From Marinimicrobium sp. C6131 (lineage in GTDB: Bacteria > Pseudomonadota > Gammaproteobacteria > Pseudomonadales > Cellvibrionaceae), in NCBI RefSeq assembly GCF_026153455.1, contig NZ_CP110629.1:3224001-3288000 (forward strand): a DNA stretch of 64,000 nucleotides. The letters are read 5' to 3'. Made by a program: the position numbers and the translations under genes. A model generated the notes under the pieces. That model did not search any database. It worked only from the letters and a program-made list of their open reading frames with translations, and was not told the origin of the DNA. This document shows positions 43,714 through 52,986 of this stretch, one piece after another (position 1 is the stretch's first letter; each line of letters opens with the position of its first letter).

Positions 43714-45258
43714 ATGCACCGGGGGGAAGGGGTTTTGCCGGAATCTGTTTGGAAACTTTGCGCGTCGAGTTTACAGGATGAGCTGCCTCCCCAGCAGTTC
43801 AACACCTGGATACGGCCGCTGCAAATTGATGCCAGCGCGGAAACCGGACAACTTCGGCTCTTGGCGCCCAATCGGTTTGTCTGCGATTGGGTGAATGAGA
43901 AGTTTCTGCATCGTATCCGCGAGCTTGTCGAGGACTTCCAGTCGGGTCAGGCTCTCAGTGTTGAGGTGGGTATAGGCCCTCGGCCTGGTGGTGTCGGCGC
44001 TCGACGTCCGGCCAATCAGTCTGCCGCTGCGTCCGTCTATCCTCAGGGGCAACCCGGCACGGGTGCGTCTTTCAGTGGCGGGGACAGGGGGGCGGCGTCG
44101 GACTCGCTCGCGTTTGGTCGCGCCGGCGGGTCAGCGCCCGAAGAGACTCGAGGGGGCGGCGGGGTTGAACCGCCGCCCAGATCAGAGCCCTCACCCCCGG
44201 TCAATAGCACAGTCGAGGTTGAGGGGGCGCTAAAGCACAACAACAACCTCAATCGCACCTTCAATTTCACCAGCTTCGTGGAAGGCAAGTCCAACCAGTT
44301 GGGTCTGGCTGCGGCTCGACAGGTCGCGGAAAATCCCGGTGGTTCCTACAATCCGCTGTTCATCTATGGCGGTGTAGGACTGGGTAAAACCCACCTGATG
44401 CAGGCGGTTGGCAATGCTCTGGTGGATAAAAATCCGAATGCCAAGGTGATTTACCTTCACTCGGAGCGGTTCGTTGCGGATATGGTCAAGGCGTTGCAGC
44501 TCAACGCCATCAACGACTTTAAACGCTACTATCGTTCGGTGGATGCGCTACTGATTGATGACATCCAGTTTTTTGCCGGCAAGGAACGCTCCCAGGAAGA
44601 ATTTTTCCATACCTTCAATTCGCTGCTTGAAGGTGGCCAGCAGATTATTCTCACCTGTGACCGTTACCCCAAAGAAATCAACGGCCTGGAGGAGCGCCTC
44701 AAGAGTCGGTTCGGTTGGGGGTTGACGGTCGCGGTAGAGCCGCCGGAGCTTGAGACCCGGGTGGCGATTCTGATGAAAAAGGCCGATCAGAGTCACGTCG
44801 ATCTGCCTCATGAAGCGGCGTTTTTTATTGCCCAGAGGATCCGCTCCAACGTGCGTGAGCTGGAAGGCGCCTTGAAGCGGGTTGTGGCGAATGCCCAGTT
44901 CACCGGAAGGCCTATTGACGTGGACCTGGTGCGTGAAGCCCTCAAGGACCTGCTCGCCTTGCAGGACAAGCAGGTGGGCATAGATAATATCCAGAGGGTG
45001 GTGGGCGAGTACTACAAGATCAAGCTGAACGACTTGCTGTCCAAGCGGCGCAGCCGGTCGGTGGCTCGTCCCCGTCAGGTGGCCATGGCCCTGGCGAAGG
45101 AACTGACGAACCACAGCCTGCCGGAAATTGGCGAGGCGTTTGGAGGTCGGGATCACACCACCGTCTTGCACGCCTGTCGCAAAATAAAACAGATGCAGGA
45201 AGAGGATGCGGATATCCGGGAGGATATGAAGAATCTGCTGCGCTCCCTGACGACTTGA
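43714..45258 (+). CDS. dnaA: Chromosomal replication initiator DnaA
   Basis: The AAA+ initiator that opens oriC. Domain I starts ESVWKLCASSLQDELPPQQF. A long Gly/Pro/Ser-rich domain II (residues about 90-165) is followed by the AAA+ domain (YGGVGLGKTHLMQAVGN, LLIDDIQFFAGKERSQEEFF) and domain IV with the DnaA-box-binding motif (GGRDHTTVLHACRKI). The true start may be the TTG at 43735 (giving MPESVWKLC), which has a purine-rich AAGGGG upstream. The ATG at 43714 has only a weak ribosome-binding site. Confidence 0.97.
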   Translation: MHRGEGVLPESVWKLCASSLQDELPPQQFNTWIRPLQIDASAETGQLRLLAPNRFVCDWVNEKFLHRIRELVEDFQSGQALSVEVGIGPRPGGVGARRPANQSAAASVYPQGQPGTGASFSGGDRGAASDSLAFGRAGGSAPEETRGGGGVEPPPRSEPSPPVNSTVEVEGALKHNNNLNRTFNFTSFVEGKSNQLGLAAARQVAENPGGSYNPLFIYGGVGLGKTHLMQAVGNALVDKNPNAKVIYLHSERFVADMVKALQLNAINDFKRYYRSVDALLIDDIQFFAGKERSQEEFFHTFNSLLEGGQQIILTCDRYPKEINGLEERLKSRFGWGLTVAVEPPELETRVAILMKKADQSHVDLPHEAAFFIAQRIRSNVRELEGALKRVVANAQFTGRPIDVDLVREALKDLLALQDKQVGIDNIQRVVGEYYKIKLNDLLSKRRSRSVARPRQVAMALAKELTNHSLPEIGEAFGGRDHTTVLHACRKIKQMQEEDADIREDMKNLLRSLTT

Positions 45259-45319
45259 TTGTTCACCGTGAATCTCTGATTCAGGAAAACGCCTAACAGG
45301 AATAACAGGAAGAGACCCA

Positions 45320-46423
45320 ATGAAATTTGTCGTGTCCCGCGAAGCTTTGTTGAAGCCCCTGCAACTGGTGGGAGGGGTGGTTGAGCGCCGTCAAACACTG
45401 CCGGTGTTGTCGAATGTATTAATGGTGATTGATGGTGAACAGCTGTCTCTGACCGGTACCGATCTCGAGGTGGAAATCGTTGCCCGAGTGGCCCTGGAAG
45501 CGCCTGCTGACGCCGGGGAAGTCACGGTACCCGCCCGCAAGTTGGTTGATATTTGCCGGTCTCTTCCAGAGGGAGCGAGCATTGAGTTTGCTCAAGATGA
45601 GCAGCGGATGGTGGTCAAAAGCGGACGCAGCCGGTTCACCTTGTCGACCTTGCCGGCCAGCGATTTTCCCAATGTGGAAGACGGCCCGAGCGATCTGCAG
45701 TTTGCCTGTCCTCAGCGTGAGATCAAACGATTGATCGAGCGAACCGCATTTGCCATGGCCCAACAGGACGTTCGTTATTACCTCAATGGTATGTTGTGGG
45801 AGGTCAAAGAAGGCCAGTTACGGGCGGTGGCGACGGATGGGCACCGCATGGCGATGTGTACCCGCCCCGTGCCGGTGAGCGTCCAGGATACCATCCAGGC
45901 CATTCTGCCGCGTAAAGGGGTATTGGAGTTGTCCCGCCTGGTGGATGATATCGACGCTACCGTTGACGTCACCCTGAGCGCTAACCATATCCGGGTGGCC
46001 ACGGGTGATTACACCTTCACTTCCAAGTTGGTGGATGGCAAGTTTCCGGATTACGAGCGAGTCTTGCCCCGCGGTGGGGATAAGGTAGTGTTTGGTCCGC
46101 GCTCTGAGTTGAAGCAGGCCTTTGGACGCACCGCGATCCTGTCTAATGAGAAGTACCGCGGTGTACGCTTGTTGCTGGACGATGGGGTAATGACCATTGT
46201 GGCCAACAACCCGGAGCAGGAAGAGGCGGAAGAGCAGGTCGCGGTGGATTACAGCGGCGACTCTCTGGAAATGGGGTTCAATGTCAGCTACCTGCAGGAC
46301 GTGGCGAACGTTATTTCAGCCGATCACATCAAAATGACCCTGTCTGACGCCAACAGCAGCGCTCTGCTGGAGGAGCCCGAAGATGGAGACTCGCTGTACG
46401 TCGTAATGCCGATGCGCCTCTGA
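45320..46423 (+). CDS. dnaN: DNA polymerase III sliding clamp, beta subunit
   Basis: A 367-residue clamp made of three similar domains, starting MKFVVSREALLKPLQLVGGV and ending with the conserved YVVMPMRL tail. Encircles DNA and tethers polymerase and repair proteins. AGGAAGAG lies before the ATG; it is 61 bases downstream of dnaA. Confidence 0.98.
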   Translation: MKFVVSREALLKPLQLVGGVVERRQTLPVLSNVLMVIDGEQLSLTGTDLEVEIVARVALEAPADAGEVTVPARKLVDICRSLPEGASIEFAQDEQRMVVKSGRSRFTLSTLPASDFPNVEDGPSDLQFACPQREIKRLIERTAFAMAQQDVRYYLNGMLWEVKEGQLRAVATDGHRMAMCTRPVPVSVQDTIQAILPRKGVLELSRLVDDIDATVDVTLSANHIRVATGDYTFTSKLVDGKFPDYERVLPRGGDKVVFGPRSELKQAFGRTAILSNEKYRGVRLLLDDGVMTIVANNPEQEEAEEQVAVDYSGDSLEMGFNVSYLQDVANVISADHIKMTLSDANSSALLEEPEDGDSLYVVMPMRL

Positions 46424-46445
46424 TAGAGGCGTTTCGGCGCCCTTT

Positions 46446-47555
46446 ATGTCTGTTTCCCGCCTGAGTATCCAATCTTTGCGAAATCTGGAGAGCGTGAGCC
46501 TGACTCCCTCTCCACGTACCAATCTCATCTACGGCCAGAATGGTTCCGGCAAAACCAGTGTGCTGGAGGCGGTTCATATTCTCGCCCTGGGCCGGTCATT
46601 CAGAAGCCACAAGCATAAGCCGCTGATTCAGTGGGGCAGGGAGCAATTTACGGTGTTTGCCGAAATCCAGTATCAGGGAAGCTGTGTTCCGGTCGGACTG
46701 CAGCGTTCCCTGAACGGGGAGGTCAGCTTCAAAGTGAATGGTAGAGCGGTCAGTTCATTGGCTGAGCTGGCGTCAGTGCTGCCGCTTCAGGTGATAGATG
46801 CCCATACATTTCTGTTGCTGGAAGGGAGCCCGAAAGTCCGCCGACAGTTCATGGACTGGTTGGTGTTCCACGTGGAACCTTCCTTCTTTCCCGCCTGGAA
46901 GGCCGCACAGCGCTGTCTGAAACAACGCAATAGCCTGTTGCGACGTGATAGAATAGAAACCAGTGAGTTGAGCGTTTGGGACCGAGAATTGTCCAATTTG
47001 ACTCAACAGATCCACGAGTGTCGCGAGAGAGCCATAGAGCGTTTTCGGCCGGTATTTCTCACGTTGCTCGAAGAGTTTATTCGCATCCCCGGCGTCAGCC
47101 TGACCTACCAAAGAGGGTGGGATAAAAACCGCTCCTACCAGGAAGTGCTTGCGGATAACTTCGAACGGGACCGCCATATGGGGTATACCCAATCCGGCAG
47201 TCATCGGGCTGACCTTCGAATTAATGTTGAAGGGCAACCCGCTGGGGATGTTCTGTCTCGAGGCCAGCAAAAACTGGTGGTCTGTGCACTAAAGATTGCG
47301 CAGGGCTATGTGTACGCACAGGAAACGGGCGGACGTTGTATATATTTGGTCGACGACCTGCCGGCAGAGCTTGATGCCGACCACCGAGCCACCCTGGTGA
47401 ACTGGTTGGACAAGCTGGAGACCCAGGTCTTTATCACCGGTGTTGATAAGCCGTCGCTACTGGCGGATTGGCAAGACCGGCCAGAAGCTATAACCAGAGT
47501 GTTCCACGTGGAACAGGGCACTGTCACCGCGGACGTGAATACCGAACAGCAGTGA
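46446..47555 (+). CDS. recF: DNA replication and repair protein RecF
   Basis: An SMC-like ATPase (369 residues) that loads RecA at gaps via RecOR. Walker A is YGQNGSGKTSVLEAV, the signature LSRGQQKLVVCALKIAQG, and Walker B is near YLVDDLPAELD. Two copies of the residues VFHVE appear because two parS-like DNA palindromes are embedded in the coding sequence. It is followed 15 bases later by gyrB. Confidence 0.97.
   Translation: MSVSRLSIQSLRNLESVSLTPSPRTNLIYGQNGSGKTSVLEAVHILALGRSFRSHKHKPLIQWGREQFTVFAEIQYQGSCVPVGLQRSLNGEVSFKVNGRAVSSLAELASVLPLQVIDAHTFLLLEGSPKVRRQFMDWLVFHVEPSFFPAWKAAQRCLKQRNSLLRRDRIETSELSVWDRELSNLTQQIHECRERAIERFRPVFLTLLEEFIRIPGVSLTYQRGWDKNRSYQEVLADNFERDRHMGYTQSGSHRADLRINVEGQPAGDVLSRGQQKLVVCALKIAQGYVYAQETGGRCIYLVDDLPAELDADHRATLVNWLDKLETQVFITGVDKPSLLADWQDRPEAITRVFHVEQGTVTADVNTEQQ
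46864..46879. other. parS-like centromere site 1 in recF
   Basis: TGTTCCACGTGGAACC matches the pseudomonad parS consensus (TGTTCCACGTGGAACC, from memory), a 16-bp ParB-binding site, and is palindromic over 14 bases. It is inside recF. Confidence 0.85.
47500..47515. other. parS-like centromere site 2 in recF
   Basis: TGTTCCACGTGGAACA is a fully symmetric 16-bp palindrome of the parS type, 636 bases from the first copy and near the 3' end of recF. The ParA/ParB genes are about 13 kb away in the same window. Confidence 0.85.
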
Positions 47556-47570
47556 AATCGGAGCTAGTTT

Positions 47571-49991
47571 ATGTCAGAAGAGAAAAATTACGACTCGTCC
47601 AGTATTAAGGTCCTCAAGGGCTTGGACGCGGTCCGCAAACGGCCCGGTATGTACATCGGCGACACGGACGATGGTTCCGGCCTGCATCATATGGTGTTTG
47701 AGATCGTGGATAACTCCATTGACGAGGCGTTGGCCGGGCACTGTTCGGAAATTCGCGTTGTTATCCACCCGGATGAAACCGTATCGGTGTCTGATAACGG
47801 TCGCGGTATCCCTACCGAAATGCACGAAGAGGGCGTGTCGGCGGCCGAGGTCATCATGACCGTCCTCCATGCTGGTGGTAAGTTTGATGACAACACCTAT
47901 AAAGTGTCCGGTGGTCTCCACGGTGTGGGGGTATCGGTGGTGAACGCGCTGTCTGAAGACCTGAAGCTGACCATTCGTCGCGGTGGCAAGGTCCATGAAC
48001 AGGTTTATCACCACGGGGTACCCCAGTCGCCATTGGCGGTCGTGGGTGAAACCGACAGCTCGGGCACGGAGATCCACTTCAAGCCGTCTGCGGAGACCTT
48101 TACCAACATCAAGTTCGAATACGACCTTCTGGCAAAGCGCCTGAGGGAACTGTCGTTCCTGAACTCCGGTGTGAGGATTGTCCTGAAGGATGAGCGCTCC
48201 GGTAAGGAAGAGGTTTACCAGTACGAGGGTGGCCTGAAGGCCTTTGTGGAGCACCTCAACGCCAATAAAACGCCGATCAACAAGACGGTCCATATCGTCT
48301 CCGCTGAGCGGGAAGACGGTATTGGAGTCGAAATTGCCCTCCAGTGGAACGACTCGTTTCAGGAAAACCTGTTCTGCTACACCAACAACATTCCCCAGCG
48401 TGACGGCGGCACCCACCTGGCGGGCTTCCGGGCGGCGCTGACCCGTACCCTTAACGCTTATATTGAGCGTGAAGGCCTGTCCGCCAAGGCCAAGGTAGCC
48501 ACCACCGGTGATGATGCCCGGGAAGGTTTGACGGCCATTATTTCCGTGAAGGTGCCTGACCCGAAATTCTCTTCCCAGACCAAAGACAAACTGGTGTCCT
48601 CGGAGGTAAAGACCGCCGTCGAGCAGGAAATGAACCAGATCTTTGGTGAGTATCTGCTGGAAAACCCGAACGAAGCCAAGGCGGTCGTGAGCAAGATGAT
48701 CGATGCCGCCCGCGCCCGTGAGGCGGCCCGTAAGGCCCGGGAGATGACCCGTCGCAAGGGGGCTCTGGATATTGCCGGTCTGCCCGGCAAGCTGGCGGAC
48801 TGCCAGGAGAAAGATCCCGCGCTGTCGGAAGTCTACCTGGTGGAGGGTGATTCCGCCGGCGGCTCTGCCAAGCAGGGCAGGGCGCGCAAGACACAGGCGA
48901 TTCTGCCCCTGAAGGGTAAGATCCTGAACGTTGAGAAGGCCCGGTTTGATAAAATGCTGTCCAGCGCGGAGGTGGGTACGCTCATCACCGCCCTGGGGTG
49001 CGGCATTGGCAAACAGGAGTTCGATCCGGACAAGCTGCGTTATCACCGCATTATCATCATGACGGATGCCGACGTGGATGGTTCTCACATCCGCACCCTG
49101 TTGCTGACCTTCTTCTTCCGTCAGATGCGCGAGCTGATTGAGCGGGGCCACGTCTACATCGCCCAGCCGCCGCTGTATAAAATCAGCAAGGGCAAGTTTG
49201 AGCAGTACCTGAAGGATGAAGCGGCGCTGACCGCGTTTTTGACCCAGTCCGCCCTGGAAGGCGCCAGCCTGCACGTCAACGCTGATGCCCCGGGTATCAG
49301 CGGTGAAGGGCTGGAGAAGCTGGTGTACGAGTACCGCTCCGTTATGGACACTATTGAGCGCCTGTCCCGTCTGTATCCACGCGAGATTCTTGAGCAGATG
49401 GTGTACCTGCCGTCCCTGACGCCGGAGCATCTGACTGACCAGGGACATATCCAGCAGTGGTGCGATCAATTGCTGGCCCGTTTGAGCCTGGATACCCGCG
49501 ACGGCAGTCAACGGTATCTGATCACCGTGCGGGAAGACACCGAGCGCCACCTGTTTCTGCCGCAGATCGAAATCATCGCCCACGGTCTGTCACACCACTA
49601 TCCGTTCACCCATGAGTTCTTCCACTCCGGTGAATACAAAGCGATCATGTCCCTGGGCGAGAAACTGGTTACCCTGATTGAGGACGGCGCCTATATCCAG
49701 CGTGGTGAAAAAACCCAGGCCATCAGCAGTTTCGATCAAGGTCTGGAGTGGTTGATGAAAGAGTCCCGCAAAGGCTACAACGTCCAGCGCTATAAGGGGT
49801 TGGGTGAAATGAACCCTGAGCAGTTGTGGGATACCACCATGAACCCGGAAACCCGGCGTATGCTGAGGGTGACCGTGCAGGATGCCATTGCCGCCGATCA
49901 GATCTTTACCACCCTGATGGGTGACCATGTGGAGCCGCGCCGAGAGTTCATTGAATCCAATGCACTGGCGGTCGCGAATCTGGACGTTTAA
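47571..49991 (+). CDS. gyrB: DNA gyrase subunit B
   Basis: The ATPase subunit of gyrase (806 residues), which introduces negative supercoils. The GHKL ATPase domain has EIVDNSIDEALAGHCSEI and GLHGVGVSVVNALS; the TOPRIM domain has YLVEGDSAGGSAKQGR and MTDADVDGSHIRTLLLTFFF. The C-terminal end is the common YKGLGEMNPEQLWDTTMNP and a short tail. Last gene of the dnaA-dnaN-recF-gyrB set. Confidence 0.99.
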   Translation: MSEEKNYDSSSIKVLKGLDAVRKRPGMYIGDTDDGSGLHHMVFEIVDNSIDEALAGHCSEIRVVIHPDETVSVSDNGRGIPTEMHEEGVSAAEVIMTVLHAGGKFDDNTYKVSGGLHGVGVSVVNALSEDLKLTIRRGGKVHEQVYHHGVPQSPLAVVGETDSSGTEIHFKPSAETFTNIKFEYDLLAKRLRELSFLNSGVRIVLKDERSGKEEVYQYEGGLKAFVEHLNANKTPINKTVHIVSAEREDGIGVEIALQWNDSFQENLFCYTNNIPQRDGGTHLAGFRAALTRTLNAYIEREGLSAKAKVATTGDDAREGLTAIISVKVPDPKFSSQTKDKLVSSEVKTAVEQEMNQIFGEYLLENPNEAKAVVSKMIDAARAREAARKAREMTRRKGALDIAGLPGKLADCQEKDPALSEVYLVEGDSAGGSAKQGRARKTQAILPLKGKILNVEKARFDKMLSSAEVGTLITALGCGIGKQEFDPDKLRYHRIIIMTDADVDGSHIRTLLLTFFFRQMRELIERGHVYIAQPPLYKISKGKFEQYLKDEAALTAFLTQSALEGASLHVNADAPGISGEGLEKLVYEYRSVMDTIERLSRLYPREILEQMVYLPSLTPEHLTDQGHIQQWCDQLLARLSLDTRDGSQRYLITVREDTERHLFLPQIEIIAHGLSHHYPFTHEFFHSGEYKAIMSLGEKLVTLIEDGAYIQRGEKTQAISSFDQGLEWLMKESRKGYNVQRYKGLGEMNPEQLWDTTMNPETRRMLRVTVQDAIAADQIFTTLMGDHVEPRREFIESNALAVANLDV

Positions 49992-50023
49992 AAATCAACC
50001 TCAACTCCCAGTGATCTTCGTAG

Positions 50024-50060
50024 AAAACGGCGGGTAGAATCTCTACCCGCCGTTTTTTTT
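50024..50060 (+). terminator. Rho-independent terminator of the dnaA-gyrB group
   Basis: A perfect 14-base stem (AAAACGGCGGGTAG and its complement) with a 5-base loop, followed by eight T, 33 bases after gyrB. A classic strong terminator. Confidence 0.95.
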
Positions 50061-50284
50061 AGGGTGACTGATTGTTTATTCGGGTCGTTTCAACAAGATC
50101 GCTGTGGGGCGCACTCGATCCACGGCGTCGCATTGTCTTCTTCCGCTCCACCGTTGTGTTTTAGTGCGAAGGGACGTGTTGAGGTGGTGTAAAGAGACAG
50201 CCTTGTTATAATCAGTACGACTATAACGGTCTGGTCCTTGATGTGTACCGGTGCCACCTTTAATTCCAGGAGAGATCAATAACG

Positions 50285-52222
50285 ATGAAATACCCGATTG
50301 GAGCATTTGTGATTGGGGCGGCGCTCAGTAGTGCTGCCGTTCAGGCCGAGGTGACCCTGCCGCGCTTGATCAGCGATGGCATGGTACTTCAACGAGACAC
50401 GGAAATCCGGGTATGGGGCTGGGCCGATCCGGACGAGGCAGTGAGTGTTCACTTTCAGGGTTTCACGTGGCAAACCGTGACCGCCGACGACGGGCGCTGG
50501 CAGCTGACCTTGCCAGAAATGAAAGCCGGCGGCCCCTATGAGCTGACGGTCAAAGGTGAGAACACCCTCACCTTGGAGAATGTTCTGGTGGGGGACGTGT
50601 GGCTCGCCTCCGGTCAGTCCAATATGGAGCTGACCATGGCCCGGACCAAACCGCTCTACGCCGAGGAAATGGCCGAAGCCAATTGTCCCGAGATCCGCTT
50701 TTTTGAAGTCCCTGACCGCTATCAATTCAAACACCCCGAGCCGGATCTGGACGGCGGTGAATGGCTGTCGGTGTCTCCCGAAACCCTGCCGGGTATTTCC
50801 GCAGTGGGTTACTTTTTCGCCAAGGACCTGCATCAGCAATATGACGTTCCGGTGGGTGTGATCAATGCGGCTCTGGGAGGATCACCGGCCGAAGCCTGGT
50901 TGAGTGAATCCGCCCTGAAAGCCTTTCCCCATCACCTGGAAGAAGCCAAGCGCTGGCGGGATGATGACCTGATCGAGCAGGTCAGCTCGGCGGATAACGC
51001 CCGAGGTCAACAGTGGCGTGAGCGTCGGGATGAACTGGACCCCGGTTTCAAGAACGGTGACGCCCTCTGGGCCAAGCCGGATCTGGACGACAGCGACTGG
51101 GAGACAGTGACGCTGCCCGGGTTCTGGGGTGAGGAGGGCAAGGCTAACGGCGTCTGGTGGCTGCGCAAAACCATTACCTTGCCGGAGGACTGGGCCGGTG
51201 AAGCGGCCTTTCTGGAAGTGGGCCGTCTGGTGGACGCCGATGTCACCTACCTCAATGGCGAGCGGGTGGGACAAACCGGCTACCAATACCCTCCGCGCTG
51301 GTACGAGGTGCCCGAAGGCCTGCTCAAGGCGGGTGAAAACGTATTGACCGTGCGCCTGACCAGTGAAAACGGTCGCCCGGGTTTTGTGGAAGACAAACCC
51401 TATGAGCTGCGCCGGGAAGATGACGTCATCGATCTGACCGGTGAGTGGAAGGTCAAGCAGGGCGCGCAATTGGACAACCTGGATCCGCCCACCTTCATCC
51501 GCTGGAAACCCATGGGGTTGTACAACGGCATGATTGCACCGCTGACCGATTACGCCATCAAGGGCGTCATCTGGTACCAGGGCGAATCCAATGTCGGCCG
51601 TGAAGCGGAGTACAACGAATCCTTCCCCGCCGTGATCAACGAGTGGCGTCGTCAGTGGGAGCAACCCGACCAGCCTTTCCTTTTTGTGCAATTGGCGAAT
51701 TATCTAGAAGATCGGGATGAGCCGGTGGACAGTGACTGGGCCCGCTTGCGCGAAGCGCAATTGAACACCTTGCGTGTCCCCCACACCGGGATGGCGGTCG
51801 CCATCGACGTCGGTGAGTGGAACGATATTCACCCGCTGGACAAACGGACGGTGGGCGAACGGCTGTCATTGGCGGCGCAGGCGGTAGCCTATGGCGATGA
51901 TCTGGTGGCCTCTGGCCCGATCTATACCGGAATGGAGGTCGAGGGCCGCCTGGTCCACCTGAACTTTGATCATACCGGCTCGGGCCTCGCATCCTGCAAC
52001 GGTGAACCCCTGGCCGAGTTTGCCATCGCCGGTGAAGACCGCGAATTTGTCTGGGCCGATGCACGCATCGAGGGTGATACCGTGATGGTACAGAGCGCTG
52101 AGGTTCGCCGGCCGGTGGCGGTGCGCTATGCCTGGGCGGACAATCCGGATCAGGCCAACCTGTGCAATCGCGAAGGTCTGCCGGCGAGCCCCTTCCGGAC
52201 CGACGACTGGCCTCGGGAGTAA
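50285..52222 (+). CDS. Secreted SGNH/SASA-type carbohydrate acetylesterase
   Basis: A 645-residue protein of the sialate O-acetylesterase family, which removes acetyl groups from sugars; in plant-polymer degraders such enzymes act on xyloglucan or other hemicelluloses (CE20-like). Signal peptide at residues 1-21 (AALSSAAVQA). The catalytic Ser is S112 in ASGQSNMELTM and the Asp/His pair is D514/H516 in NDIHPLDK. Between them lies an inserted jelly-roll domain (WWLRKTITLPEDWAGEAAF, VTYLNGERVGQ), common in the family. AGGAGAG precedes the ATG. It is alone and converges on the Lrp-type gene; substrate unknown. Confidence 0.88.
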   Translation: MKYPIGAFVIGAALSSAAVQAEVTLPRLISDGMVLQRDTEIRVWGWADPDEAVSVHFQGFTWQTVTADDGRWQLTLPEMKAGGPYELTVKGENTLTLENVLVGDVWLASGQSNMELTMARTKPLYAEEMAEANCPEIRFFEVPDRYQFKHPEPDLDGGEWLSVSPETLPGISAVGYFFAKDLHQQYDVPVGVINAALGGSPAEAWLSESALKAFPHHLEEAKRWRDDDLIEQVSSADNARGQQWRERRDELDPGFKNGDALWAKPDLDDSDWETVTLPGFWGEEGKANGVWWLRKTITLPEDWAGEAAFLEVGRLVDADVTYLNGERVGQTGYQYPPRWYEVPEGLLKAGENVLTVRLTSENGRPGFVEDKPYELRREDDVIDLTGEWKVKQGAQLDNLDPPTFIRWKPMGLYNGMIAPLTDYAIKGVIWYQGESNVGREAEYNESFPAVINEWRRQWEQPDQPFLFVQLANYLEDRDEPVDSDWARLREAQLNTLRVPHTGMAVAIDVGEWNDIHPLDKRTVGERLSLAAQAVAYGDDLVASGPIYTGMEVEGRLVHLNFDHTGSGLASCNGEPLAEFAIAGEDREFVWADARIEGDTVMVQSAEVRRPVAVRYAWADNPDQANLCNREGLPASPFRTDDWPRE

Positions 52223-52239
52223 TCGCTCACTAACCGGGT

Positions 52240-52710
52240 TTATTCCACGGGCAGGGCGGTGCTGTTAATCGGACTTTTCAACACGAAGGACGAATGCACA
52301 CCGCTCACTCCCTCGATCCGTGTCAGTTTCTGCAGCAGAAACTGCTGGTAGGCATCCATATCCCGCACAATCACCTTGAGCAGGTAGTCCGCAGTCTGGC
52401 CGGTGATCAGATGACATTCGAGCACTTCCGGATAGGTGGCAATCGTGTCTTCAAAGGCGGTAAACCGGTCCGGGGTGTGCTTGTCCATACTGATTTCGAT
52501 AAACGCCATCAGGTTGAGCCCCAGTTTGCGAGCGTTCAGTAGCGCCACGTAGCCATCAATCAGCCCGTCTTCTTCCATCTGCTTCACCCGTCGCAGGCAG
52601 GGCGAGGGTGAGAGGCTGATGGCCTCCGCCAATTCCTGGTTGGTGATGCGCCCGCGATGTTGCAGGGTGTCGAGGATCATGCGGTCGTAACGGTCGAGTT
52701 TATTGGCCAT
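52240..52710 (-). CDS. Lrp/AsnC-family transcriptional regulator
   Basis: A 156-residue regulator: N-terminal helix-turn-helix (LDRYDRMILDTLQHRGRI, TNQELAEAISLSPSPCLRRV) and C-terminal ligand-binding RAM domain (ECHLITGQTADYLLKVIV). It is divergent from leuA, so it may sense leucine or another amino acid and control leuA, but the ligand is not readable from sequence. The 276-base gap between them has no obvious attenuator. Confidence 0.93.
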   Translation of the reverse strand: MANKLDRYDRMILDTLQHRGRITNQELAEAISLSPSPCLRRVKQMEEDGLIDGYVALLNARKLGLNLMAFIEISMDKHTPDRFTAFEDTIATYPEVLECHLITGQTADYLLKVIVRDMDAYQQFLLQKLTRIEGVSGVHSSFVLKSPINSTALPVE

Positions 52711-52986
52711 AGGGGTACGATATTCGGTTCATGTTTGTTTTTTTGGCATAAAATGCCAAAACCTGTTCTATCCGGGTCATCTTAGCAATTTATTGGCGAC
52801 CTGTAAGCCATATACTATCCCCAATGCCTGATAACGGACGAGCGGCGGGCCACAAGCCCACCCCGGGGATGTCTCTCACTGCCACCCGCAGCGTTCCGAC
52901 TCCCACTGAACAGCCTACCCGGCTGCCTGTCACCGCTCTCCTCGGGCAACCTTTTGAACTGATGTTTGTGCCAATGGAGCCGAGCC

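Noticed and set aside
47574..49583. 669-codon minus-strand open frame under gyrB
   Set aside because: Entirely antisense to gyrB, an unambiguous core gene; the product is low-complexity and matches nothing. The same holds for long antisense frames under atpA, atpD, mnmG and the TonB receptors.
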